A DNA stretch of 64,000 nt, from positions 62,001 through 126,000 of the forward strand of contig NZ_CP015963.1 in NCBI RefSeq assembly GCF_001663155.1. Direction: 5' to 3'. Shown piece after piece: positions 17,803-27,207 of this stretch. Numbering within the stretch: position 1 is the first letter of the stretch; each line of letters begins with the position of its first letter. Below the pieces are notes generated by a model, which was not told the origin of the DNA, ran no database searches, and worked only from the letters and a program-made list of their open reading frames with translations. The DNA is from Altererythrobacter ishigakiensis (GTDB lineage Bacteria; Pseudomonadota; Alphaproteobacteria; Sphingomonadales; Sphingomonadaceae). The position numbers and the translations under genes were made by a program.

Positions 17803-18748
17803 AGATCGGATGGAATGTGTTGAAGGCCGCTTCTGTGAACGTGCCCGGATCATTGAAGCGGTGGTTCTGGTTGAGCTCTGAAATTGCGTCCATTTCGTCG
17901 TTGCTAAGCGCGAAGTCCATGATGTTCAGGTTCTCGCGCATCCGCTCAGGCTTGGACGTCTTGGGAATGATCGCAGTGCCTCTTTGCACACCCCAGCGCA
18001 GCACAATCTGTGCCGGCGTTTTGCCATGCGCCTGCGCCGCGGACAGCACAGCAGGTTCAGTCAATACGCTGTCCCCTTGCCCGGCCATATCCAGCTCGAC
18101 ATAAGACAGCGCGCCCAGCGGCGAAAACGCTGTCACTTCGATTCCATAGTCCTTGGCCAGCCGGATCAAGCGCTCCTGCGTCAGATAGGGATGCGCTTCG
18201 ATCTGAAGCGTGTGAGGCTGAACATTTGCATAGCTCATCAGATCATGGATCAGACCGCTGTTGTAGTTGGACACGCCGATCCACTTGGTGAGGCCGTTCT
18301 CCACCAGCGTCTCCATTGCCCCCCATGTCGCCTGTAGAGGCACCTTTGCGCGCTTCATCCCGCTTTCGGCATCGGGATCATGCACCCATTCAGGCGGATA
18401 ACGCGTCTCGATCGGCACATATTCCAGCGCGATCGGGAAATGGATCAGGTAAAGATCGAAATAGTCTAGCCCCAGGTCCGAAAGCGACTTGCGGCACCCC
18501 TCTTCGACATGTTCCGGCGCATGGAAAGTGTTCCAGAGCTTGGACGTGATCCACAGTTCGTCGCGGGTCACCAGGCCATCCGCGATAGCTCGCGCGATCC
18601 CCTGCCCCACTTCGATTTCATTGCCATAGTCAGCCGCGCAATCGAGGTGGCGATAGCCCGCCGCAATCGCCTCATAGGCGACATTGGCCGCATCTTCGCG
18701 TGCGACCTTCCAAAAGCCGAAGCCGATCGGGGGCAAAGTGTCAGCCAA
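17795..18748 (-). CDS. Aldo/keto reductase (xylose-reductase-like AKR2)
   Basis: I place the start at TTG 18748, seven bases after AGGAGAG. It overlaps the upstream gene stop by eight bases, and an ATG-initiated version would have to extend 33 residues into that gene. This yields 317 residues. AKR residues are present: HLDCAADYGNE (Asp, Tyr), WITSKLWN (Lys), DLYLIHFP (His), WIGVSNYN, LQIEAHPYL, and the NADP site IIPKTSKPERMREN. It reduces an aldose-like carbonyl with NADPH. It is the middle gene of a three-gene overlapped operon. Confidence 0.88.
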   Translation of the reverse strand: MADTLPPIGFGFWKVAREDAANVAYEAIAAGYRHLDCAADYGNEIEVGQGIARAIADGLVTRDELWITSKLWNTFHAPEHVEEGCRKSLSDLGLDYFDLYLIHFPIALEYVPIETRYPPEWVHDPDAESGMKRAKVPLQATWGAMETLVENGLTKWIGVSNYNSGLIHDLMSYANVQPHTLQIEAHPYLTQERLIRLAKDYGIEVTAFSPLGALSYVELDMAGQGDSVLTEPAVLSAAQAHGKTPAQIVLRWGVQRGTAIIPKTSKPERMRENLNIMDFALSNDEMDAISELNQNHRFNDPGTFTEAAFNTFHPIYD

Positions 18749-19832
18749 TGCTCTCTCCTGAAGATAGAAAATCAAGTTCCACCGGTAATCCGGTTGCAAT
18801 TGATTGCTGTGCCGCTGCGCCCATTTGAACCGAGCGCAAACCGTCAACGGCGCTCAATTTGGGAGAACCGCCAGACACCAGAGCGCTGTGGAAGTCGAGC
18901 AGTTGGAAATAGGTCGCGCCGTGGTGATCGCCTGCGGCCAACGCATCCGGGGGCGTGGCGACATGCTCCACAACCGGCCCGCTCTTGTCCCGCGGTGACC
19001 AAGTGACGTTCGCAGCAGGGATTTGCACCTCCAGCCGCCCCTTCGCGCCCAAAGCATAAATCTCTTCCTGCTGCTCTGCCCCTTCGGCAAACATGCACAG
19101 GTCCAGCACGGCCCGCGCTCCGCGCGCAAAATCCACCGTCACAAATGCATTGTCGAGAATGTCCGGGACTTCGCCACCATAGCGCTCTTCCAGATGGTTT
19201 TCATCCTGTCCGCCGCTTGCGAAAATCCGAACCGGCTCGTCGCGCAAAGTGTGCCGCATCAGGTCGAAGAAATGACAGCACTTCTCAACCAAAGTGCCAC
19301 CTGTGTTGCGGTTGAACCGGTTCCAGTCACCCACTTTGGGCAAGAAGGGAAAGCGGTGTTCGCGAATATACATCATCCGCACATCGTCCGTTTCGCCGCC
19401 GTGCACACGCTCAATAAACCGCGCGACCGGCGGCATGTAGCGATACTCCAGACCGACCCAAAATAGCGCGGGAAAGTCAGCCGCCAGTGCCGCAATCTCT
19501 TCAGCATGTTCGACCGTCGTGCACAGCGGCTTTTCAACCAGGATCGCTAGCCCACGTGGCATGACCTCTTTCAAAACCGCATGATGCGTGAAATTGGGCG
19601 ATGCGATGATAACGGCGTCGGGGGAAGATGCATCCAGCATCTCGGCGGTATCCGCGAAAGCTTCGATGCGCTGGCCCAATCTGCTTGCCAGCTCTTGGGC
19701 AGCATCGCGCGAGCCGACATCAGGGTCTGCAATCGCGACTAACTCGGCGCCAGGCACCAAGGCCAGATTGCGCATATGCTCGCGGCCCATCATGCCGCAT
19801 CCGACAATCGCATATCGCCGAGTGGTACTCAT
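18741..19832 (-). CDS. Gfo/Idh/MocA-family oxidoreductase
   Basis: A 363-residue NAD(P)-dependent enzyme. The Rossmann N-domain begins YAIVGCGMMGREH, followed by VIIASPNFTHH and the family hallmark LVEKPLCTTVEHAEEI. The C-terminal alpha/beta domain carries GGTLVEKCCHFFDLMRH. Family members act on inositols, amino sugars and deoxy sugars. With the following aldo/keto reductase and dioxygenase (both junctions overlap eight bases) it probably serves one sugar- or polyol-type catabolic route. The first gene lies 68 bases from the SDR upstream. Confidence 0.88.
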   Translation of the reverse strand: MSTTRRYAIVGCGMMGREHMRNLALVPGAELVAIADPDVGSRDAAQELASRLGQRIEAFADTAEMLDASSPDAVIIASPNFTHHAVLKEVMPRGLAILVEKPLCTTVEHAEEIAALAADFPALFWVGLEYRYMPPVARFIERVHGGETDDVRMMYIREHRFPFLPKVGDWNRFNRNTGGTLVEKCCHFFDLMRHTLRDEPVRIFASGGQDENHLEERYGGEVPDILDNAFVTVDFARGARAVLDLCMFAEGAEQQEEIYALGAKGRLEVQIPAANVTWSPRDKSGPVVEHVATPPDALAAGDHHGATYFQLLDFHSALVSGGSPKLSAVDGLRSVQMGAAAQQSIATGLPVELDFLSSGESIG

Positions 19833-19900
19833 CCGCGCGCCATGCGATCAGTCAGCCTCGCTTTCAAGCGCAATTCCCTGCTATTGGGACCAAAGCGAAA

Positions 19901-20704
19901 TTAACCAGCGGGATCGTTGAAATAGGAAGGCAGCCAAGCGTTCACTACGCCGCCGTCCACAATCACGGTTTCGCCTACAACATAGTCGCCCGCGCGGCTG
20001 CATAGGTAAATCGCCGCAGCAGCCATGTCCTCTGCCGTGCCGATCCGCTTGGCCGGAATGCCTGCAGCCGATGCATCGGGCGCGTTCTTCGCAGCCTTGT
20101 TCATCTCGCTTGGGAAAGCGCCCGGTGCGATTGAGCTGACCACGATGTTGTCCTTGATCAGGCGCGCTGCAACACGGCGAGTCAGCTGAACCACGCCAGC
20201 CTTTGAAGCCTGATAGGCATAGGTCTCCCATGGATTGATGCGGAAACCGTCAATCGATGAGACATTGATCACCTTGGCAGGGCGGCCTTCACTCGCCGCA
20301 GTAACCAGCAAATTGTGCAGTTTCTGTGTCAGGAAGAACGGCGTCTTCACGTTCAGATCCATCGTCCGATGCCAGCCCGCCTCGCTGAATTCGAGATAGT
20401 CCTGACCCCATGCCGCACCGGCGTTATTGATCAGAATATCAAGCTTGTCTTCCTTTGCCGAAATCGCATCGGCAAGCTGCTGCATGCCGTCCATTTGGGA
20501 CAGGTCAGCTGGAATGCCGATGACCTTGTCAGCACCGAACTCGTCGATCGTTTCCTGCATCTGCTCGACCTTGCGGGCGGAGATGTAGACACGCGAGCAG
20601 CCCGCAGCGAGCAAGCCTTCGACGAACATTTTGCCGATCCCGCGCGAGCCGCCTGTGACCAGAGCAATCCGCCCATCAAGGCCAAAAAGTGATTGAATAT
20701 CCAT
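19901..20704 (-). CDS. SDR family oxidoreductase
   Basis: A 267-residue classical SDR. It has TGGSRGIGK (cofactor), INNAGAAWGQDY, VINVSSIDGF (Ser), YQASKAGV (Tyr/Lys) and AIYLCSRAGDYVVGETVIVDGG. The ARK following the second strand suggests NADP preference. It lies 13 bases after an acyl-CoA dehydrogenase stop, as the third gene of an operon with two acyl-CoA dehydrogenases. It could act as a hydroxyacyl-CoA or steroid/alcohol dehydrogenase. Confidence 0.9.
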   Translation of the reverse strand: MDIQSLFGLDGRIALVTGGSRGIGKMFVEGLLAAGCSRVYISARKVEQMQETIDEFGADKVIGIPADLSQMDGMQQLADAISAKEDKLDILINNAGAAWGQDYLEFSEAGWHRTMDLNVKTPFFLTQKLHNLLVTAASEGRPAKVINVSSIDGFRINPWETYAYQASKAGVVQLTRRVAARLIKDNIVVSSIAPGAFPSEMNKAAKNAPDASAAGIPAKRIGTAEDMAAAAIYLCSRAGDYVVGETVIVDGGVVNAWLPSYFNDPAG

Positions 20705-20717
20705 TGTTTAGCCCTTC

Positions 20718-21857
20718 CTAGTAACCGCTTAGCTCAGCCACACGATTGGTGTGGTAGTACGCATCGCCCAGGAATTCCTGCAGCGCGCGATCACGCTTCA
20801 TGTAAAGCCCGATATCATACTCGTCGGTCATCCCGATCCCGCCATGCATCTGCACGCCTTCGCGCACGGCAAGGCCGGCAGTCTTTGCGACCTTAGCCTT
20901 TGCGACAGATACCATCAGGTCCGCCTTTTCACTGCCGCCGTCGAGCAGTTGCTGGGCCTTGATCACTGCCGCACGTGCAATCTCGACTTCTGAGTACAGA
21001 TGCGCCGCGCGGTGCTGCAGTGCCTGGAATTCACCGATCAGCTTGCCGAACTGCTTGCGTTGCTTGAGGTAATCGACAGTCATGTCCATCGCCCCGCGTG
21101 CAACACCAACTCCTTCGGCTGCTGAGCCAACGCGGCCCGCATTCAGGATCTTGTTCAACACCTCACGCCCGCCGTCGACTTCGCCAATCACGGCATCGCC
21201 GTCCAGCTCGACATTGTCGAACGTGGTGTGCGTTGCCATCGAGCTGTCGACCAGCCGGACCGCGTCATGGCTCATGCCTGCCGCATCCTTAGGCACGGCA
21301 AACAGCGTTATGCCGTCATCATCGGCATCGCTGCCTGACGTGCGCGCCGCGACAATGATCATGTCAGAGCTGGCGCCCTGAACAACAAAGTCCTTTTTAC
21401 CCGACAGCTTGAAGCCATTGCCTGACTTTTCCGCCTTGCACGCAATCCGCTCTGGCCGGTGCTTGGCGCCTTCATCGATCGCAACCGCGAAAACGCTGTC
21501 ACCTGCGACCAGACCCGGCAGATAGCGTCCGCGCAGATCGTCACTGGCTTCGCCAAGCGCGGTTGCCGCCAGTACAGAGCTGGTCAGGAAAGGGGACGGT
21601 GTGAGATTGCGGCCAATTTCCTCGAGCACAATGCCCGCCTCGACATGGCCCATGCCAAGCCCGCCGTCCTCCTCGGAAACGAGGATACCGGTAAAGCCCA
21701 GCTCTGCCATTTCCTTCCACAAAGCGTGGCCAAAACCGTCCTTGCAATCGCGGTCACGCCAATGGCGCAGCTGTTTCGTGATTGAGCCTTCTTCAGCCAT
21801 AAACTGGCTCGCGGTTTCCGCGAGCATGGCCTGATCTTCATTATGATACAGTGGCAT
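20718..21857 (-). CDS. Acyl-CoA dehydrogenase (small-subunit-like partner)
   Basis: A 379-residue ACAD-fold protein with a diverged active site. The flavin/substrate loop reads VAIDEGAKHR in place of the usual MTEPGAGSD. The C-terminus reads QMHGGIGMTDEYDIGLYMKR with no GGTNE motif. Such degenerate ACADs usually pair with a full-length neighbour as an alpha2beta2 heterotetramer, as in FadE28/FadE29-type enzymes for sterol side chains. The neighbour 21861-23039 lies only three bases upstream. Pairing is an inference. Confidence 0.88.
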   Translation of the reverse strand: MPLYHNEDQAMLAETASQFMAEEGSITKQLRHWRDRDCKDGFGHALWKEMAELGFTGILVSEEDGGLGMGHVEAGIVLEEIGRNLTPSPFLTSSVLAATALGEASDDLRGRYLPGLVAGDSVFAVAIDEGAKHRPERIACKAEKSGNGFKLSGKKDFVVQGASSDMIIVAARTSGSDADDDGITLFAVPKDAAGMSHDAVRLVDSSMATHTTFDNVELDGDAVIGEVDGGREVLNKILNAGRVGSAAEGVGVARGAMDMTVDYLKQRKQFGKLIGEFQALQHRAAHLYSEVEIARAAVIKAQQLLDGGSEKADLMVSVAKAKVAKTAGLAVREGVQMHGGIGMTDEYDIGLYMKRDRALQEFLGDAYYHTNRVAELSGY

Positions 21858-21860
21858 CGA

Positions 21861-23039
21861 TCAAGCTCCCGGCAGATCAAGAATACGTTTGGAAATGACG
21901 TTCAGCATCACTTCGGATGTGCCGCCTTCGATCGAGTTCGCCTTGGTGCGAAGCCAGTTGCGCGCAGGCTTCCCGCCGCGCGTCTCGTCGCTTTCCCATT
22001 CAAGGCTGCGCGAGCCGCCAGCGCTCATCATCAATTCGTGGCGACGCTTGTTCAGCTCGGTCCCGGCGTATTTCATCATGTTGGGCTGCGCCGGATGCGC
22101 CTTGCCCACCTTGATTTCGTCCAGGAACTTCTCACCCATGCAGCCATAGGCAAGCGCATCGACGTCAAAGTCTGCAAGGTCGGCACGCAGGATCGGATCA
22201 AGTTCGCCCGCATGGCGTGACATCGCAACACCAAGAGTGCCCGTGTTGCCGCCGTCTGCGCCAGAAATCATCTCGCGCTCATGGCCCAGCAGATACTTCG
22301 CCACATCCCAGCCGCGATTGATTTCACCCACATAGCCGGGGCAATCTTCGCCATAGCTCTTAGGCACTTTGACGTCGTCGAAGAAGGTTTCGCAGAACGG
22401 GCTGCTGCCGCTGATCAGCTTGATCGGCTTGGTCGAAACGCCTTCGCCCGCCATGTCGAACAGCATGAAGGTGATACCTTGGTATTTATTCTCCTTGTCC
22501 GTGCGGACGAGGCAGAAAATCCAATCCGCGTGATCGGCATAGGATGTCCAGATTTTCTGGCCATTGACGACCCAGTGATCGCCCTTGTCTTCTCCGAAAG
22601 TCTGCATCGAAACGAGGTCGGAGCCGCTGCCCGGCTCTGAATAACCCTGACACCAGCGGATCTCGCCGCGCGCTATTTCATTCAAGAACCGCTGCTTCTG
22701 GCCTTCGGTGCCAAAGTGCAGCAATGCCGGGCCAAGCATCCAGATGCCGAACGAGCTCAAAGGCGGACGTGCGCCGATAGCCGCCATCTCCTGACGCAGC
22801 ACCTTTGCTTGTGCAGGGCTTAGGCCGGCACCGCCATACTCCTTGGGCCACGCGGGCACGGTATATCCCTTCGCCACACAAGCCTCGAACCAGGCTTTCT
22901 GTGCGTCATTCTTGAAGGTGGCATTGCGGCCACCCCAATAGACATCGTCTTCATCGCGCACAGGCTGGCGCATTTCAGGGGGGCAGTTTGCTTCAAGCCA
23001 AGCGCGGGTTTCTTCGCGGAAGGTCTCCAGATCGGACAT
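21861..23039 (-). CDS. Acyl-CoA dehydrogenase
   Basis: A 392-residue ACAD with GYSEPGSGSDLVSMQTF (FAD loop), WVVNGQKIWTSYADHADWIFCLVRT, and EGGTSEVMLNVISKRIL at the C-terminus. It opens with a signature common in ACADs for long or branched substrates (WLEANCPPEMRQP). It is first in an operon with a partner ACAD and an SDR. The ATG follows AGAGGAGAG. A copy of the TTRRCGTAAGCG element sits 30-45 bases upstream of the start, which suggests direct control. Confidence 0.91.
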   Translation of the reverse strand: MSDLETFREETRAWLEANCPPEMRQPVRDEDDVYWGGRNATFKNDAQKAWFEACVAKGYTVPAWPKEYGGAGLSPAQAKVLRQEMAAIGARPPLSSFGIWMLGPALLHFGTEGQKQRFLNEIARGEIRWCQGYSEPGSGSDLVSMQTFGEDKGDHWVVNGQKIWTSYADHADWIFCLVRTDKENKYQGITFMLFDMAGEGVSTKPIKLISGSSPFCETFFDDVKVPKSYGEDCPGYVGEINRGWDVAKYLLGHEREMISGADGGNTGTLGVAMSRHAGELDPILRADLADFDVDALAYGCMGEKFLDEIKVGKAHPAQPNMMKYAGTELNKRRHELMMSAGGSRSLEWESDETRGGKPARNWLRTKANSIEGGTSEVMLNVISKRILDLPGA

Positions 23040-23068
23040 GTCCGACTCTCCTCTTATTGGTCTCTCAC

Positions 23069-23184
23069 TTGACGCTTACGTTAGGGTGATTTGCCCCCTT
23101 CCCGCAAGCATAGTTGTGACAGGCCCGCATGCCGTAGCGTCAGGACAGATTGCGTTGACGTAAGCGCGGGTTCGCTTACGCTAA
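23069..23184. promoter_or_regulatory. Divergent control region with three copies of TTRRCGTAAGCG-like element
   Basis: Copy 1 is on the minus strand (TTGACGCTTACGTTAG at 23069-23084 in plus reading). Copies 2 and 3 form an inverted pair: TTGACGTAAGCG at 23155-23166 and CGCTTACGCTAA at 23173-23184, six bases apart. They lie between the acyl-CoA dehydrogenase operon and the GPH transporter gene. The element is reminiscent of the LiuR (MerR-family) operators of acyl-CoA catabolism genes. That comparison is from memory. Confidence 0.6.
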
Positions 23185-23251
23185 CGGCAATGCATGGGGA
23201 GAGCTGCATGTCCGGATTCGCGCTGATTCGCTGCACCATGAGGGCGTGCGC

Positions 23252-24676
23252 GTGACGACCGTTGCAAGCACATTGCCGCTGCGCACCAAGCTTACCTACG
23301 GCTTCGGATCGGTCGCCTACGGCATCAAGGACAATGGCTTCGCGACCTTCCTGCTGTTCTATTACAATCAGGTCGTCGGCATGCGCGCAGACCTGGTCAG
23401 CCTTGCCATCGCACTTGCGCTGATAGCAGACGCTTTCATCGATCCGCTTGTGGGCCATATGAGCGACCGCACCCGCACCAAGATCGGGCGCCGACACCCC
23501 TGGCTTTATGCGGCAGTAATCCCGATTGCCGTTGCATGGATCGCGCTGTGGCACCCGCCCGGCATGAGCGAGATGCAGATGTTCGTGTATCTATTCGTCG
23601 TCGCGATGCTCGTGCGAATGACCTTCTCTGCCTATGAAGTCCCATCATTGGCGCTGCTCCCGGAGCTTAGCCGCGATTATCATGACCGCACCGCTATCAT
23701 GCGTTTCCGCTTCCTTTTCGGATGGGGAGGCGGCCTTGCGATCATGTTCCTCGCCTATGCGATCTTCCTCGTCCCGACACCGGAATATCCGAATGGTCAA
23801 TTGAACCCCGCCGGCTATTCGCAATATGCCATTCTGGGCGCTGGAGTGATGGTGATTGCGGCGCTGACGGCAGCAATCGCGACGCAAAGGCGTATTGTAG
23901 AGCGGTACAACAGTAGCTCGTCGCTTCACGAGACGGCACACGGCTTGTCCGAGTTTGTCGGCGCCTTCCGATATCGTCCGTTCCTTTTGCTGATGTTTGC
24001 CGGGGTCTTTGCGTTCACCAACCAGTGGCTGATCTTCGCGCTGGTCCTCTATCTGTTCACCCATGTGTGGGAGTTCACGCAGGGCCAGTTCACGATTTAC
24101 TCGGCAACGCTGTTCATCGCTGCGTTCGTGGCGTTTCTGGCGGTGACGCCGGTTTCCATAAAGCTTGGCAAGGCGAAGGCCGCGGCGCTGCTAACAATAA
24201 TATCGCTCGCGCTTGGCACACTGCCCTATTGGTTGCGCTTTGCTGGGGTCTTCCCCGAACCGGGCACTGCTTTGATGTTCCCTCTGCTGCTCGCGTTTCT
24301 TGTAACATCAACGGCGGCCGGCATTTCCGCGATGATCCTGACGCTATCGATGATTGCCGACGTATCCGACCACTATGAATTTGAGACGGGCCGAAAGACA
24401 GAGGGCCTTTTCTCAGCTGGCATGTTCTTCATGCAGAAAATCGTGAATGGCATCGGCATTTTATTGTCGGGCCTGATCATCGCAGCGGTCGGCCTGCCAG
24501 CTGGTGCAGCGGCCGGGACAGTGGATGTGGGCATCGTGGATAACCTCGCGCTGTCCTATCTCGTCATAGCAACCATTATCAGTCTGATCGGCGCATGGGC
24601 TTACACCTTGTTCCCATTGGGCGAAGAAGAGCATGCGATGCGGGAAGCGCAAGCGGGCAGCGAAGCTGTGAAGTAA
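23252..24676 (+). CDS. MFS transporter, GPH (glycoside-pentoside-hexuronide:cation) type
   Basis: About 474 residues with twelve hydrophobic segments. The N-terminus [28 protein letters not shown], read in two parts, and [25 protein letters not shown] are hallmarks of the GPH/melibiose-permease family. The GTG at 23252 is chosen because GAGGG ends seven bases earlier; GTG 23246 is also possible. Sphingomonad relatives often sit beside acyl-CoA or steroid catabolism genes, so the cargo may be a hydrophobic acid or a sugar. It is divergent from the acyl-CoA dehydrogenase operon across a shared control region. Confidence 0.86.
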   Translation: MTTVASTLPLRTKLTYGFGSVAYGIKDNGFATFLLFYYNQVVGMRADLVSLAIALALIADAFIDPLVGHMSDRTRTKIGRRHPWLYAAVIPIAVAWIALWHPPGMSEMQMFVYLFVVAMLVRMTFSAYEVPSLALLPELSRDYHDRTAIMRFRFLFGWGGGLAIMFLAYAIFLVPTPEYPNGQLNPAGYSQYAILGAGVMVIAALTAAIATQRRIVERYNSSSSLHETAHGLSEFVGAFRYRPFLLLMFAGVFAFTNQWLIFALVLYLFTHVWEFTQGQFTIYSATLFIAAFVAFLAVTPVSIKLGKAKAAALLTIISLALGTLPYWLRFAGVFPEPGTALMFPLLLAFLVTSTAAGISAMILTLSMIADVSDHYEFETGRKTEGLFSAGMFFMQKIVNGIGILLSGLIIAAVGLPAGAAAGTVDVGIVDNLALSYLVIATIISLIGAWAYTLFPLGEEEHAMREAQAGSEAVK

Positions 24677-24761
24677 AAACTATGCAAATGAACGCTTGGC
24701 GCGCGCCACTGGCTCTGCCACGGTCGCGTCAAATTTGAGACAAGAGGACAGGAGAACCCCC

Positions 24762-26096
24762 ATGGATTTTGAACCAACAGAACGCCAACAATATTGGGCT
24801 GGCCGCGTTAAGGACTTCATCGAAGCGCACGTTCGCCCGGCTGTTGCGACTTATAAAGCGCAGGACGAAGAAGGTCAGCGCTGGAAAGTGATCCAGGTGG
24901 TCGAGGACCTGAAGGCCAAAGCCAAAGCTGAAGGCATCTGGAACCTGTTCATGCCGCCGCGCAATGACAGCCATCATCATGTTGATGAGACCTTCGAATT
25001 CGAAGGCCCGGGCCTCACGAACCTGGAATACGCTCTCTGTGCAGAGGAAATGGGCCGCATCGGCTTTGCCTCTGAAGTGTTCAACTGCTCCGCGCCTGAC
25101 ACCGGCAATATGGAAGTGTTCCACCGTTACGGGACCGCTGAGCAGAAAGAACAGTGGCTGAAGCCACTGATGAACGGCGAGATCCGCTCTGCCTTCCTTA
25201 TGACGGAGCCTTTCACCGCATCGTCGGACGCGACCAATATCGAAACCCGCATCGAACGCGATGGCGACGAATATGTCATCAATGGCCGCAAGTGGTGGTC
25301 ATCGGGCGTTGGCGACCCGCGCTGCAAAGTCGCGATTGTCATGGGCAAGACCGATTTCGAAGCAAAGCGCCACGCGCAACAATCAATGGTACTGATGCCG
25401 ATGGATGCGCCCGGCGTAAAGGTGCTGCGCCACTTGCCCGTGTTCGGTTATGACGATGCGCCGCACGGTCATATGGAAGTCGAACTGAAGGACGTGCGCG
25501 TTCCTGTAACTAACATGCTGCTAGGCGAAGGACGCGGTTTCGAGATCGCTCAAGGGCGCTTGGGCCCGGGCCGTATTCACCACTGCATGCGCACCATCGG
25601 AGTCGCGGAAGAAGCGCTGCACAAGATGTGCAAGCGTCTGCAAGAGCGTGAGGCATTCGGCAAGCCGATCTACAAGCATTCGGTCTGGGAAGAGCGCGTC
25701 GCGCGTGCCCGTATCGATATCGACATGACCCGCCTGCTCTGCCTGAAGGCGGCAGATATGATGGACAAGGTCGGGAACAAGGCCGCCAAGCAGGAAATCG
25801 CCATGATCAAGGTTCAGGCGCCGAACATGGCACTGAAGATCATCGACGATGCAATCCAGGCGCATGGCGGCGGCGGCGTATCGAACGACTATGGCCTCGC
25901 CAATGCCTATGCGCATCAGCGCACTCTGCGACTGGCTGACGGTCCGGATGAAGTCCACGCGCGCTCTATCGCACGCATGGAATTCGCCAAGCATATGCCG
26001 GAGGCTGGCCCCACCGCTAACGCGCTGCGCGAAGGCAATGCGCCGACGATGGGCGATGACAGCTTCAGCTCAGGCGACATGGGCGTCGCACGCTAA
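24762..26096 (+). CDS. ACAD10/ACAD11-like acyl-CoA dehydrogenase
   Basis: The start at ATG 24762 ([12 protein letters not shown]) follows ACAGGAG; 444 residues. The sequence closely recalls the ACAD domain of animal ACAD10/11: [72 protein letters not shown], and [11 protein letters not shown] replacing the usual GGTNEI. In the animal enzymes this domain acts on a phosphorylated 4-hydroxyacyl-CoA. A kinase of the matching type lies two genes downstream. It is the first gene of a three-gene operon. Confidence 0.92.
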   Translation: MDFEPTERQQYWAGRVKDFIEAHVRPAVATYKAQDEEGQRWKVIQVVEDLKAKAKAEGIWNLFMPPRNDSHHHVDETFEFEGPGLTNLEYALCAEEMGRIGFASEVFNCSAPDTGNMEVFHRYGTAEQKEQWLKPLMNGEIRSAFLMTEPFTASSDATNIETRIERDGDEYVINGRKWWSSGVGDPRCKVAIVMGKTDFEAKRHAQQSMVLMPMDAPGVKVLRHLPVFGYDDAPHGHMEVELKDVRVPVTNMLLGEGRGFEIAQGRLGPGRIHHCMRTIGVAEEALHKMCKRLQEREAFGKPIYKHSVWEERVARARIDIDMTRLLCLKAADMMDKVGNKAAKQEIAMIKVQAPNMALKIIDDAIQAHGGGGVSNDYGLANAYAHQRTLRLADGPDEVHARSIARMEFAKHMPEAGPTANALREGNAPTMGDDSFSSGDMGVAR

Positions 26097-26118
26097 GCGA
26101 GGGGCATAGGAGAGAGAC

Positions 26119-27207
26119 ATGGCGAAAGCTGCAATCCTGGAAACACCGGGTGAAGGACTGGTGATCGGCGACGTTGAACTCGCCGATCCGGCGCCGCACG
26201 AAGTGCTGATCGACACCAAGGCCTGCGGGCTTTGCCACTCGGACTTGCACTTCATCGACGGAGCTTACCCGCACCCGCTTCCGGCCATTCCGGGCCACGA
26301 GGCTGCTGGCGTCGTCCGCGCTGTGGGCAGTGAAGTGCGCAGTGTGAAGCCGGGAGACCACGTCGTCTCCTGCCTCAGTGCATTCTGCGGTCAGTGCGAA
26401 TTCTGCGTGACGGGACGGATGGCGCTATGCCTTGGTGCCAACACTCGGCGTGGGCCCGATGGCGCTCCGCGTATCAGCCGCGCAGACGGTTCGCCGGTGA
26501 ACCAGATGCTCAATCTCTCAGCCTTCAGCGAACAAATGCTGATCCACGAGAACGCCTGCGTGTCCATCGACAAGGATATGCCATTGGACCGGGCCGCTGT
26601 GATCGGCTGCGCTGTCACAACCGGCGCGGGCACAATCTTCAACGCGGCCAATGTCACCCCGGGTGAGACTGTGCTGGTGGTTGGTTGCGGCGGGGTTGGT
26701 CTTGCCGCCATCAACGCTGCCAAGATTGCTGGCGCAGGCAAAGTGATCGCAGCTGATCCGTTGCCTGAAAAGCGCGAGCTGGCGAAAGTCCTGGGCGCGA
26801 CGCACACGGTCGATGCATTGGCTGACGATGTCGTGAAGCAGATCATGGATATCTCTGGCGGCGGCGTGCACTACGGCATCGAAGCGGTTGGCCGTCAGGC
26901 TTCAGCTGACTTGGCGGTCGCTTCGCTGCGGCGCGGCGGCACGGCGATCATACTCGGCATGATGCCGTTGGATTGCAAAGTGGGCCTGGGCGCAATGGAT
27001 TTGCTCAGCGGCAAGAAGCTGCAAGGCGCGATCATGGGCGAGAACCACTTCCCCGTGGACCTGCCCCGTCTGGTGGATTTCTACATGCGCGGGCTGCTCG
27101 ATCTCGACACAATCATTGCCGAACGCATTCCGCTTGAAGACATCAACAAGGGCTTCGACAAGATGCGCGAGGGGCATTCGGCACGCAGCGTGGTGGTGTT
27201 TGACTGA
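26119..27207 (+). CDS. Zinc-dependent alcohol dehydrogenase (MDR family)
   Basis: A 362-residue medium-chain dehydrogenase. The catalytic zinc site is CGLCHSDLHF with GHEAAGVV. The structural zinc site is CGQCEFCVTGRMALC, and the Rossmann loop is VVGCGGVGLAAINAA. The class resembles class III/FrmA-like and aryl/acyl alcohol dehydrogenases acting with NAD. The ATG follows GGAGAGAG. It sits between the ACAD11-like gene and the kinase gene and shares one base with the latter (TGATG). It may oxidise a hydroxy group of the shared substrate or product. Confidence 0.9.
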   Translation: MAKAAILETPGEGLVIGDVELADPAPHEVLIDTKACGLCHSDLHFIDGAYPHPLPAIPGHEAAGVVRAVGSEVRSVKPGDHVVSCLSAFCGQCEFCVTGRMALCLGANTRRGPDGAPRISRADGSPVNQMLNLSAFSEQMLIHENACVSIDKDMPLDRAAVIGCAVTTGAGTIFNAANVTPGETVLVVGCGGVGLAAINAAKIAGAGKVIAADPLPEKRELAKVLGATHTVDALADDVVKQIMDISGGGVHYGIEAVGRQASADLAVASLRRGGTAIILGMMPLDCKVGLGAMDLLSGKKLQGAIMGENHFPVDLPRLVDFYMRGLLDLDTIIAERIPLEDINKGFDKMREGHSARSVVVFD

